Shown one piece after another: positions 1 through 5,255 of a DNA stretch of 5,425 bases. A program made the translations under genes and the position numbers. Every line of letters starts with the position of its first letter. Within the stretch, counting starts at the first letter, position 1. The notes below the pieces were generated by a model. That model did no database searches. It was not told the DNA's origin and saw nothing but the letters and a program-made list of their open reading frames with translations. This DNA comes from an uncultured Collinsella sp. (GTDB lineage Bacteria > Actinomycetota > Coriobacteriia > Coriobacteriales > Coriobacteriaceae): contig CALBBA010000264.1 of the NCBI GenBank assembly GCA_937926755.1, forward strand, positions 1-5,425, in the 5' to 3' direction.

Positions 1-445
1 CTCCGGTAATCGCCCCGCCACGAATGGTGACACCCACGGCATCGAAGCGAATCGCCTTGAGCGGATAATGCTCCATGAGGTAGCAACTTGCGATGCGGCG
101 GTAGCGGCGTTGCTTTTGAGCGTCCACGGCCTCCTCGGGAAAGACCCGCGTGTCGCAATCCAGTGCAACGCGTCTGGTCTTGACCTCGGCCATCACCACG
201 ACATCGTCGAGCTCATCGAGCAGCACCAGATCGGCCTCGCCCTCAGTGCAACGATAACCCTGCTCCAGCAAGGTGTAGCCGCGCTCGTTAAAATAGTCGA
301 TGGTGATCAGCTCGCCCAGCATGCCCAGCTCGCGGGGACTGAGTCCCTTGATAAACTCGGGCGTCATCGCCCCGCAGTCGAGCTCGCCGTTTCCCCAACG
401 CTCCTTGAGCTGCTGCGTCTTGCTCTTTTTGCTTGCGGCACTCAT
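1..445 (-). CDS. yraN: YraN/UPF0102 family nuclease-fold protein, 3' end cut by window edge
   Basis: The first 148 residues are visible and the reading frame runs off the left edge, so the C-terminus is missing. The family core is clear: LGELITIDYFNERGY (residues 43-57), then GEADLVLLD (69-77), AEVKTRR (86-92), an FPEEAVDAQKQRRYRRIASCYL-like helix region (102-123), and RFDAVGV (133-139). D72, E87 and K89 match the D...ExK pattern of endonuclease-like folds such as Holliday junction resolvases. The biochemical role of the family is not well established. The ATG at 445 is supported by AAAGGAG five bases upstream (451-457). This start gives about 40 residues before the conserved LGE, longer than the usual short N-terminus. 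The gene follows rnhB, its common neighbour, but a terminator-like hairpin lies between them. The family call is strong; the function is inferred. Confidence 0.88.
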   Translation of the reverse strand, partial: MSAASKKSKTQQLKERWGNGELDCGAMTPEFIKGLSPRELGMLGELITIDYFNERGYTLLEQGYRCTEGEADLVLLDELDDVVVMAEVKTRRVALDCDTRVFPEEAVDAQKQRRYRRIASCYLMEHYPLKAIRFDAVGVTIRGGAITG

Positions 446-450
446 GGGGT

Positions 451-457
451 CTCCTTT
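451..457 (-). promoter_or_regulatory. Ribosome binding site of the yraN gene
   Basis: The minus strand reads AAAGGAG followed by ACCCC and then ATG at 445. This strong site fixes the start at 445, even though conserved family sequence begins only near residue 43 and internal ATGs exist at residues 27 and 42. Confidence 0.75.
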
Positions 458-543
458 CCCGCACGCTGCATTGCCCCGATGATGAGGGCACCTTTCATGC
501 GGGTAAGTACCGGAAGCAAACCAAAAGCTGACCAAATGCCGTC

Positions 544-585
544 AAAAAACGGGCCGTACGCAGCAATGATGTTGCATACGGCCCG
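544..585 (-). terminator. Rho-independent terminator after rnhB
   Basis: On the minus strand a 15-position stem pairs 571-585 with 550-564. Its base is nine perfect pairs (CGGGCCGTA with TACGGCCCG), followed by one mismatch and five more pairs including a G-U. The loop is six bases, and six T residues (544-549) follow at once. It lies about 50 bases after the rnhB stop and about 100 bases before the yraN start, so yraN would need its own promoter or read-through. On the plus strand no T-run follows the hairpin, so it points leftward. Confidence 0.85.
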
Positions 586-634
586 CTACCAGCAGGTTTA
601 TAAAACCCCAGAGGTCCCTGTCTCCACAATTGAC

Positions 635-1423
635 CTAGAAAAGGCGCTCAGTCTGCAGAAAGTTTCCGCAAAAGCTCACGCGGTGCAGTGAACAAAGTCC
701 ATGTTTGCGAATGGCCTCGATGTGCTCGGGGCTTGCGTAGCCTTTCGATTCGGCCAAATGGTACTCGGGATACTCGGCGTCGTACTCGACCATCATCTCG
801 TCACGCGTGACCTTGGCCATGATGGATGCCGCGGCGATACAGGCGATCTTGGCATCGCCCTTGACCACGTCGCGCTCGTTAGGAACGGCGCCCAAGGGGT
901 TGCCATCCATGAGGACGCAGTCGGGTTCAAGTCCCGTATCGGCCACGGCGCCCGCAACGGCGGCACGGATAGCACGGGCCATGCCCATCTCATCGATATC
1001 CTTCGGCGCGATATGGCAAAAACCGATCGCCGTCGCCACCTCGGCAATCTTCACTGAGAGCAACTCGCGGCGCGCGGGCGTGAGCTTTTTGGAATCGTTG
1101 ATACCCCAGACGCGCGGCTCCATAGGAAGACAGACGGCGCATACCGTCAAAGGACCGGCCACCGATCCGCGACCCACCTCGTCGACACCAACGACCACCC
1201 CATCGCCGCCAAGCTCGCGCATCAGCTCGTACATGCCGTTGACGCGCTCGCGCTCGGCAAGTTCCTTGGCATGGCGCTTAAGAGCACGCTCGCAAGCCTT
1301 GATCACTTGCTGGCGCGGATCCTCACGATAATGCTCCACGAGGGCGGGAATCTCCTCAAACGTGGCGCTCGCCAGCTCGCCGGCAACCTGCGATGCCGAA
1401 ACCGAGCTCGTCATGTTGGCCAT
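635..1423 (-). CDS. rnhB: Ribonuclease HII with N-terminal extension
   Basis: RNase HII cuts the RNA strand of RNA-DNA hybrids and starts removal of single ribonucleotides misincorporated in DNA. The 262-residue product has GVDEVGRGSVAGP (79-91), NDSKKL (109-114), LMDGN (171-175), VVKGDAKIACIAAASIMAKV (186-205) and GLCSLHRVSF (242-251). The four metal-binding acidic residues of the family are D81, E82, D173 and D190, all present. About 75 residues precede the catalytic domain; this charged, helical-looking extension, with EDPRQQV at 34-40, resembles that of Bacillus-type RnhB (about 255 residues) and is absent from the shorter E. coli type. An ATG at 1441 would add six residues but would place the Shine-Dalgarno inside the coding sequence, so 1423 is chosen. 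The gene sits between terminators on both sides. Confidence 0.96.
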   Translation of the reverse strand: MANMTSSVSASQVAGELASATFEEIPALVEHYREDPRQQVIKACERALKRHAKELAERERVNGMYELMRELGGDGVVVGVDEVGRGSVAGPLTVCAVCLPMEPRVWGINDSKKLTPARRELLSVKIAEVATAIGFCHIAPKDIDEMGMARAIRAAVAGAVADTGLEPDCVLMDGNPLGAVPNERDVVKGDAKIACIAAASIMAKVTRDEMMVEYDAEYPEYHLAESKGYASPEHIEAIRKHGLCSLHRVSFCGNFLQTERLF

Positions 1424-1430
1424 ATCGGGG

Positions 1431-1437
1431 CCTCCTT
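1431..1437 (-). promoter_or_regulatory. Ribosome binding site deciding the rnhB start
   Basis: The minus strand reads AAGGAGG, then seven bases (CCCCGAT), then ATG at 1423. The site is nearly perfect and lies downstream of the alternative ATG at 1441, which excludes that longer start. ATG at 1414 is too distant. Confidence 0.85.
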
Positions 1438-1452
1438 GCATGCAAATCAGAT

Positions 1453-1482
1453 AAAAAGAAGGGCCACCCGAAGGTGACCCTT
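1453..1482 (-). terminator. UUCG-loop terminator between rplS and rnhB
   Basis: On the minus strand a 10-bp stem (AAGGGTCACC with GGTGGCCCTT, one G-U pair) closes a TTCG tetraloop at 1469-1472, followed by CTTTTTAT down to 1452. C(UUCG)G is an exceptionally stable loop common in intrinsic terminators. It begins about 35 bases after the rplS stop and ends only about 30 bases before the rnhB start. On the plus strand the stem is followed by only four T residues, counting those in the stem, so leftward termination is favoured. Confidence 0.87.
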
Positions 1483-1483
1483 T

Positions 1484-1501
1484 TGTCCAAACGAGTGGAC
1501 A
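1484..1501 (-). repeat. Small inverted repeat just before the rplS terminator
   Basis: TGTCCA (1484-1489) and TGGACA (1496-1501) form a perfect 6-bp stem with a six-base loop. It lies between the rplS stop and the UUCG terminator, so the rplS transcript would end in two adjacent hairpins. It may protect the 3' end or be incidental. Confidence 0.45.
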
Positions 1502-1516
1502 GACGCTGCGATCTTC

Positions 1517-1858
1517 TTAGCGCTTCTCGGGGATGCGAGCAGCCTTGCCCACCTTGTCGCGGAGGTAGTACAGCTTGGCGCGACGGACGCGACCATGACG
1601 AACGACCTCGAGCTTGGCGATCTTGGGGCTGTGAAGCGGGAAGGTACGCTCAACACCGACACCGAAGGACATCTTGCGGACGGTGAAGGTCTCGCGGGCA
1701 CCGGCGCCGGCCATGCGGATGACGTCACCCTGGAAAACCTGGATGCGCTCGCGGTCGCCTTCCTTAATGCGGTAGTGAACCTTGACGTTGTCGGCAACGC
1801 GGACCTGCGGGATGTCCTCGCGGATCTGCTGACGCTCGATTGCGCGGATGTAATCCAT
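1517..1858 (-). CDS. rplS: 50S ribosomal protein L19
   Basis: L19 is a basic protein of the large ribosomal subunit located near the 30S-50S interface. The 113-residue product has the usual length (about 115) and the whole family pattern: an N-terminal helix MDYIRAIERQQIREDIP, a central barrel region with FQGDVIRMAGAGARETFTVR and SFGVGVERTFPLHSP, and the C-terminal signature RHGRVRRAKLYYLR. A TTG at 1864 would add two residues but is only one base from the AAGGA site (1866-1870); ATG at 1858 sits seven bases from it and is preferred. The gene is not next to rpsP-rimM-trmD within this window; its neighbours are ppdK upstream and rnhB downstream. It has its own promoter, a hairpin leader and its own terminator. 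Confidence 0.97.
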   Translation of the reverse strand: MDYIRAIERQQIREDIPQVRVADNVKVHYRIKEGDRERIQVFQGDVIRMAGAGARETFTVRKMSFGVGVERTFPLHSPKIAKLEVVRHGRVRRAKLYYLRDKVGKAARIPEKR

Positions 1859-1865
1859 GTGCAAT

Positions 1866-1870
1866 TCCTT
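1866..1870 (-). promoter_or_regulatory. Ribosome binding site deciding the rplS start
   Basis: AAGGA on the minus strand is followed by ATTGCAC and ATG at 1858. It is almost in contact with the alternative TTG at 1864, which makes the TTG start unlikely. Confidence 0.65.
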
Positions 1871-1882
1871 ACTCTTCTAGAG

Positions 1883-1906
1883 GTGCCGTACCACCTTGGC
1901 CGGCAC
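1883..1906 (-). promoter_or_regulatory. Hairpin in the rplS leader
   Basis: GTGCCG and CGGCAC form a perfect 6-bp outer stem on the minus strand, with a short inner stem (GCC with GGT) and a bulged A. It lies in the roughly 60-base leader between the proposed promoter and the ribosome binding site. Leaders bound by their own ribosomal protein are known for L19 in some bacteria; whether this is one cannot be judged from one sequence. Confidence 0.4.
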
Positions 1907-1927
1907 GTAGTTGAACAAACGTATTCG

Positions 1928-1955
1928 AGTATACACGCGCAGGTTTGCGCTGCAA
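1928..1955 (-). promoter_or_regulatory. Candidate rplS promoter
   Basis: The minus strand has TTGCAG (1950-1955) and TATACT (1928-1933; five of six matches to TATAAT) with a 16-bp spacer. A run of A residues (CGTAAAAAATAGTT, 1957-1970) lies directly upstream of the -35, as in UP elements of strong ribosomal promoters. The expected start near 1921 gives a leader of about 60 bases. The spacer contains a small inverted repeat (GCGCA, 1937-1941; TGCGC, 1946-1950). Confidence 0.55.
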
Positions 1956-2001
1956 GAACTATTTTTTACGCAGACAAAAAGACAAAACCCGCACATGATA
2001 A

Positions 2002-2029
2002 CCGCCCGCCTCACGAATGAGACGGGCGG
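2002..2029 (-). terminator. Terminator hairpin after ppdK
   Basis: A 12-bp stem (CCGCCCGTCTCA with TGAGGCGGGCGG, one G-U pair) closes a TTCG loop on the minus strand, 40 bases after the ppdK stop. The tail is imperfect: TTATC follows immediately, and richer T tracts (GGGTTTTGTCTTTTTG) come only about 12 bases later. The plus strand has no T tail. Stem strength and position make termination likely despite the weak tail. Confidence 0.75.
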
Positions 2030-2068
2030 CATGAAGGGGGGCTACGTTACGCGCGGAAACGCAAGACC

Positions 2069-4819
2069 TTAGGCGTTACGCTTGGCCTCGAGCTTGGCCT
2101 GGGCCGCAGCAAGACGCGCGAGCGGCACGCGGTAGGGCGAACAGGATACGTAATCCACGTCGGCCACGTTGAACAGGCCCTTGATGGACTTGGGGTCGCC
2201 GCCGTGCTCGCCGCATACGCCAAAGTGCATACCGGGATTGGTGGCACGGCCCTTCTCGACTGCCATGCGCACCAGCTCGAGCACCGCCGTGTCGATGGTC
2301 TCGAAGGGGTTCTCCTTCAAGATCTTCTTGTGCAGGTACAGCGGGATGAACTTGGCCTCGGCATCGTCGCGGGAGAAGCCGAAGGTCGTCTGCGTGAGGT
2401 CGTTGGTGCCAAAGCAGAAGAAATCGGCGTGCTGGGCGATCTCGTCGGCGACCATGCAGGCGCGCGGCAGCTCGAGCATCGTACCCACAGGAATGTTGAG
2501 CTCCACGCCCTCCTCGGCGGAAACCTCGGCGATGACGCGCTCGATGACCTCACGGGTCTGGACATGCTCGGCCGTGATGGAGACGAGCGGGACCATAATC
2601 TCAGGACGCGGGTCGACGCCCTCCTTGATGAGGCGGGCGGCAGCCGTTGCCACGGCACGGACCTGCATAAGCGGCAGGTCACCGAAGACGACGGACAGAC
2701 GCACACCGCGCAGGCCGAGCATCGGGTTGGACTCGACCATGCCGTCGATGCGACGCAGGCGGGCACGCAGGGCGGCGAGCTCCTCCTCGGGAGCGCCAGC
2801 GGCCTCCTTCTTGGTGATGGCGACCTCGAGCTCGCGGGGATCGTCCAGGAACTCGTGAAGCGGCGGATCGATCAGGCGAACGACCACGTCGCGGCCGGTC
2901 ATGGTCTTAAACATGGCCAGGAAGTCCTCGGTCTGGACCTTGAGCAGATCGGCCAAGGCCTGCTGCTTCACGGCCTCGTCATCGGACAGGATGAAGCTCT
3001 GGATGATGTTCTTGCGATCGCCCAGGAACATATGCTCGGTGCGGCACAGGCCGATGGCCTCGGCGCCAAACTCGAGCGCGAGCTCGGCGTCCTCGGGGTT
3101 GTCGGCGTTGACGCGCACGTGGTTGGCGTGGCCGCAGGTCTCATCCAGACGAATCTCATCGGCCCAGGACAGGATAGTGTCCAGGTCACCAGTAAGCTCG
3201 GCGGAGACCAAGTCAACGGCGCCGTCGACAACGATGCCCTGGGTACCGTCGATGGAGATGATGTCGCCCTCGTGCAGTACGCGATCGCTACCCTCGATAC
3301 GCACGACCTTCTCGGCCGCGTCGATATGGAAGCGCTCGACACCGCAGACGCAGGGCGTACCCATGCCGCGGGCGATAACGGCGGCATGGCTCGTCTTGCC
3401 GCCATGGCTGGTCAGGATGCCCTCGGCGGCGACCATGCCCTTCAGGTCGTCGGGGTTGGTCTCCCAGCGGACCAGAATGACCTTGTGGCCCTCGTTGGCG
3501 CGCGCGACGGCGTCATCACTCGAGAACACGACCTCGCCCACGGCGGCACCAGGGCTGGCGTTAAGACCCGTCCCGAGCGCCTCGTACTTCTTGGAGGAGT
3601 CGAACTGCGGGTGCAGGAGCTGATCGAGCTGCGCAGGATCGATGCGGCACACGGCCTCCTCGCGGGTGATGAGGCCCTCCTCGACCATCTCGATGGCGAT
3701 GCGCAGGGCGGCGGTGGCGGTTCGCTTGCCCACGCGGGTCTGGAGCATCCAGAGCTTGCCCTGCTCGATGGTGAACTCGATGTCGCACATGTCGCGATAG
3801 TGAACCTCGAGCGTCAGGAACACGCGCTCGAGCTCCTCGCCTGCGGACTCAAGCCCCGGAGTGGTCTTGAGATCGGCGATGGGCTCGGTGTTGCGAATGC
3901 CGGCGACGACGTCCTCGCCCTGGGCGTTGACCAGAAAGTCGCCGTAGAACTCCTTGGTGCCGTCGGCCGGGTTGCGGGTGAAGGCGACGCCGGTCGCAGA
4001 GGTCTCGCCCTTGTTGCCAAAAGCCATGGCCTGGACGTTGACGGCGGTGCCGAGCTCGTCGGAAATGCCGTGCTGCTTGCGGTAGATGCAGGCGCGCTCG
4101 TTCATCCAGCTGCCAAAGACGGCCTGGATGGCAAGGCGAAGCTGGAGCTCCGGATCGTGCGGAAAGACGGGCTTACCATCGGCGACCTCGAGCTCGGGGT
4201 ACAGGGCGGCCTCGACGTTGGCGGAGAAGATGCCCTTGAAGGTCTCGACGAGCTCCTGCAGGTCCTCGGCCGAAAGCTCGGAATCGACGCGGACGCCGGC
4301 AACCAGGCGGGCCTGGGTCAGGGCGTTCTCGAACAGGTCGGCGTCGACGCCCATGACGACGTTGGAGAACATCTGGATAAAGCGGCGATAGCTGTCCCAA
4401 GCAAAGCGCGGGTTCTGCGTCTGGGCGATGAGGCCCAGGACGGAATCGTCGTTGAGGCCCAGATTGAGGACCGTGTCCATCATGCCGGGCATGGAGAACG
4501 GAGCGCCCGAGCGGACCGACACGAGCAGCGGATCGGAGGCATCGCCGAGCTTCTTGCCGCAGCGGGCCTCGAGGTCGACCTCAGCGGCAACGATCTCGTC
4601 GAGCGCGCCCTCCGGCCATACGTTGCCGGCGCCGGAGTACTCAACGCAAGTCTGGCAGGTAATGGTAAAGCCACCGGGGACCGGCAGGCCGATACGGCTC
4701 ATCTCGGCAAGGTTAGCGCCCTTGCCGCCAAGCACAAAGTTCATAGACTTGTCGCCCTCGGTGACACAAGTGCCCTGGGCGTCGGTTCCAAAACGGTAAA
4801 CCCTCTTGCAATCGCTCAC
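2069..4819 (-). CDS. ppdK: Pyruvate, phosphate dikinase (PPDK)
   Basis: PPDK interconverts pyruvate, ATP and phosphate with phosphoenolpyruvate, AMP and pyrophosphate in the cytoplasm; in anaerobes it serves glycolysis or PEP synthesis. The 916-residue product has all three domains. The ATP-grasp part (about 1-360) has GGKGANLAEM (31-40), SVRSGA (101-106), D346, E348 and Q360. The swivelling phosphohistidine domain (about 420-510) has GGKTSHAAVIARGMG with H478 as the expected phosphorylated residue. The PEP/pyruvate barrel (about 530-905) has GLCRTEHMF (R593), RLIDPPLHEF (R648), E783, FGTNDLTQTTFGFSRDDA and the catalytic C869 in CGEHGGDP. It is about 40 residues longer than the 874-residue Clostridium symbiosum enzyme, partly from an N-terminal extension. 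The start is GTG with GGAAGGGGAAG upstream. No PPDK regulatory protein gene is seen in the window. Confidence 0.98.
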   Translation of the reverse strand: MSDCKRVYRFGTDAQGTCVTEGDKSMNFVLGGKGANLAEMSRIGLPVPGGFTITCQTCVEYSGAGNVWPEGALDEIVAAEVDLEARCGKKLGDASDPLLVSVRSGAPFSMPGMMDTVLNLGLNDDSVLGLIAQTQNPRFAWDSYRRFIQMFSNVVMGVDADLFENALTQARLVAGVRVDSELSAEDLQELVETFKGIFSANVEAALYPELEVADGKPVFPHDPELQLRLAIQAVFGSWMNERACIYRKQHGISDELGTAVNVQAMAFGNKGETSATGVAFTRNPADGTKEFYGDFLVNAQGEDVVAGIRNTEPIADLKTTPGLESAGEELERVFLTLEVHYRDMCDIEFTIEQGKLWMLQTRVGKRTATAALRIAIEMVEEGLITREEAVCRIDPAQLDQLLHPQFDSSKKYEALGTGLNASPGAAVGEVVFSSDDAVARANEGHKVILVRWETNPDDLKGMVAAEGILTSHGGKTSHAAVIARGMGTPCVCGVERFHIDAAEKVVRIEGSDRVLHEGDIISIDGTQGIVVDGAVDLVSAELTGDLDTILSWADEIRLDETCGHANHVRVNADNPEDAELALEFGAEAIGLCRTEHMFLGDRKNIIQSFILSDDEAVKQQALADLLKVQTEDFLAMFKTMTGRDVVVRLIDPPLHEFLDDPRELEVAITKKEAAGAPEEELAALRARLRRIDGMVESNPMLGLRGVRLSVVFGDLPLMQVRAVATAAARLIKEGVDPRPEIMVPLVSITAEHVQTREVIERVIAEVSAEEGVELNIPVGTMLELPRACMVADEIAQHADFFCFGTNDLTQTTFGFSRDDAEAKFIPLYLHKKILKENPFETIDTAVLELVRMAVEKGRATNPGMHFGVCGEHGGDPKSIKGLFNVADVDYVSCSPYRVPLARLAAAQAKLEAKRNA

Positions 4820-4823
4820 GATA

Positions 4824-4834
4824 CTTCCCCTTCC
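4824..4834 (-). promoter_or_regulatory. Ribosome binding site of ppdK
   Basis: GGAAGGGGAAG on the minus strand places its GGGG core seven bases from the GTG at 4819. It supports the GTG start, as no in-frame ATG lies before residue 26, which is next to the conserved GGKG motif. Confidence 0.65.
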
Positions 4835-4851
4835 ATGCGCTCTCGCGCACG
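4834..4851 (-). promoter_or_regulatory. GNRA hairpin at the ppdK ribosome binding site
   Basis: CGTGCGC and GCGCATG form a 7-bp stem (one G-U) closing a GAGA tetraloop on the minus strand. Its 3' arm abuts the Shine-Dalgarno of ppdK, so it could affect ribosome loading or mRNA stability. No function is shown by sequence alone. Confidence 0.4.
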
Positions 4852-4869
4852 ACCGTGGTAACGAATCGA

Positions 4870-4907
4870 CCCGCCGGATGCGGGCCGTGAGGGAACTATA
4901 CGGCGGG
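4870..4907 (-). promoter_or_regulatory. Mutually exclusive stem-loops in the ppdK leader
   Basis: The segment 4870-4876 (CCCGCCG on the plus strand) can pair with 4901-4907 (CGGCGGG) over seven perfect pairs. Its first five bases (4870-4874) can pair instead with 4880-4884 (GCGGG). The two structures cannot coexist in the transcript. This allows, but does not prove, a switch or simple leader folding. Confidence 0.3.
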
Positions 4908-4941
4908 ATATGAACGGGCTTGAGCAGAGGATACGCGGTTT

Positions 4942-4980
4942 GGTAAACGTGCTAAAACAGGCGGTAAACGGTAGGTAAAG
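4942..4980 (+). repeat. Four helically phased GGTAAAC-like direct repeats
   Basis: GGTAAAC (4942-4948), CTAAAAC (4952-4958), GGTAAAC (4963-4969) and GGTAAAG (4974-4980) have their AAAC/AAAG cores 10, 11 and 11 bases apart, so they lie on one face of the helix. They lie between the ppdK start and the candidate promoters. Tandem phased half-sites are typical of cooperative DNA binding by a regulator. The last one also forms an inverted pair with TTACC (4985-4989). Confidence 0.5.
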
Positions 4981-4994
4981 GTGGTTACCTTATG

Positions 4995-5025
4995 AAGATA
5001 CCAGTACAACGTAGTCGCAGGTCAA
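4995..5025 (-). promoter_or_regulatory. Candidate ppdK promoter, proximal
   Basis: The minus strand has TTGACC (5020-5025, five of six to TTGACA) and TGGTATCTT, an extended -10 with TATCTT at 4995-5000. The spacer is 19 bp, longer than ideal, but an extended -10 tolerates this. Transcription would begin near 4988 and give a leader of about 170 bases carrying the phased repeats. Confidence 0.35.
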
Positions 5026-5029
5026 AAGC

Positions 5030-5057
5030 GGTATAAACTGCTAAAACGCTTTAGCAA
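5030..5057 (-). promoter_or_regulatory. Candidate ppdK promoter, distal, covered by a palindrome
   Basis: TTGCTA (5052-5057) and TATACC (5030-5035) on the minus strand are separated by 16 bp; each matches four of six consensus bases. AT-rich DNA lies upstream. The palindrome at 5040-5055 covers part of the -35 and most of the spacer, an arrangement typical of repressed promoters. Confidence 0.3.
5040..5055. promoter_or_regulatory. Palindromic operator-like site
   Basis: GCTAAAACGCTTTAGC has 6-bp perfect arms and is symmetric at 14 of 16 positions around a central CG. The AAAnCGnTTT core is the shape of LacI/GalR-family and cre-like operators. No regulator gene is present in the window, so the binding protein is unknown. 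Confidence 0.45.
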
Positions 5058-5132
5058 AAAGCTGTAATTATTGGAATGGAATCTCTTAAACTACGCAATA
5101 GCCAAGAAAGACAAAATCTATCAGAAGTATTT

Positions 5133-5169
5133 GTCCCAGGGATTTTGGTCAGAGTAGCTAATTTGGGAC
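5133..5169 (-). repeat. Inverted repeat with 6-bp arms abutting the large repeat
   Basis: GTCCCA (5133-5138) and TGGGAC (5164-5169) are perfect inverted arms 25 bases apart. The right arm ends exactly where the 22-bp repeat begins (5170), so the two stems would be contiguous in a transcript. Confidence 0.5.
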
Positions 5170-5245
5170 GGGGCTATTTTAGCCACCCCGGCAGATAGCG
5201 CGAATGCTTTGGCGGAGTAACGGCCGGGGTAGCTAAAAAAGCCCC
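5170..5245 (-). repeat. 22-bp near-perfect inverted repeat pair (REP-pair-like)
   Basis: Arms 5170-5191 and 5224-5245 are reverse complements at 20 of 22 positions and are 32 bases apart. Each arm is itself an imperfect palindrome, beginning GGGGCT and ending ACCCCGG when read in repeat orientation. In a minus-strand RNA one mismatch becomes a G-U pair and the other U-U; in a plus-strand RNA both are A-A or C-A clashes. Two inverted palindromic units are typical of REP doublets. No T-run follows on either strand, so a terminator is unlikely. Confidence 0.65.
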
Positions 5246-5255
5246 ATTACAGTTT

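Noticed and set aside
442..498. 18-residue frame (MKGALIIGAM...) whose TGA overlaps the yraN ATG
   Set aside because: The ATGA overlap looks like translational coupling, but the frame has no ribosome binding site and is too short to separate from chance.
68..691. Plus-strand 207-residue open frame
   Set aside because: It is antisense to the yraN gene, the terminator and the rnhB 3' end; crossing a terminator hairpin and lacking any family match marks it as a shadow.
4816..4836. Six-codon frame MEGEVS ending at the ppdK GTG
   Set aside because: The overlap with GTGA is neat, but its ATG sits in a hairpin and next to the ppdK Shine-Dalgarno, with no site of its own.
2204..4861. Plus-strand 885-residue open frame opposite ppdK
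   Set aside because: Long antisense frames are common opposite GC-rich genes. PPDK on the minus strand has every catalytic motif, while this frame is a low-complexity product rich in Gly, Ala, Leu, Asp and His.
4895..4923. TATAGT at 4895-4900 as the ppdK -10
   Set aside because: The hexamer is good, but no acceptable -35 lies 15-19 bp upstream, and it sits in the loop of the leader inverted repeat.
5076..5198. Plus-strand 40-residue frame starting MESLKLRNSQ
   Set aside because: It has no Shine-Dalgarno, lies in low-GC DNA, and its 3' third runs through the first arm of the inverted repeat, so the sequence there is better explained by the repeat.
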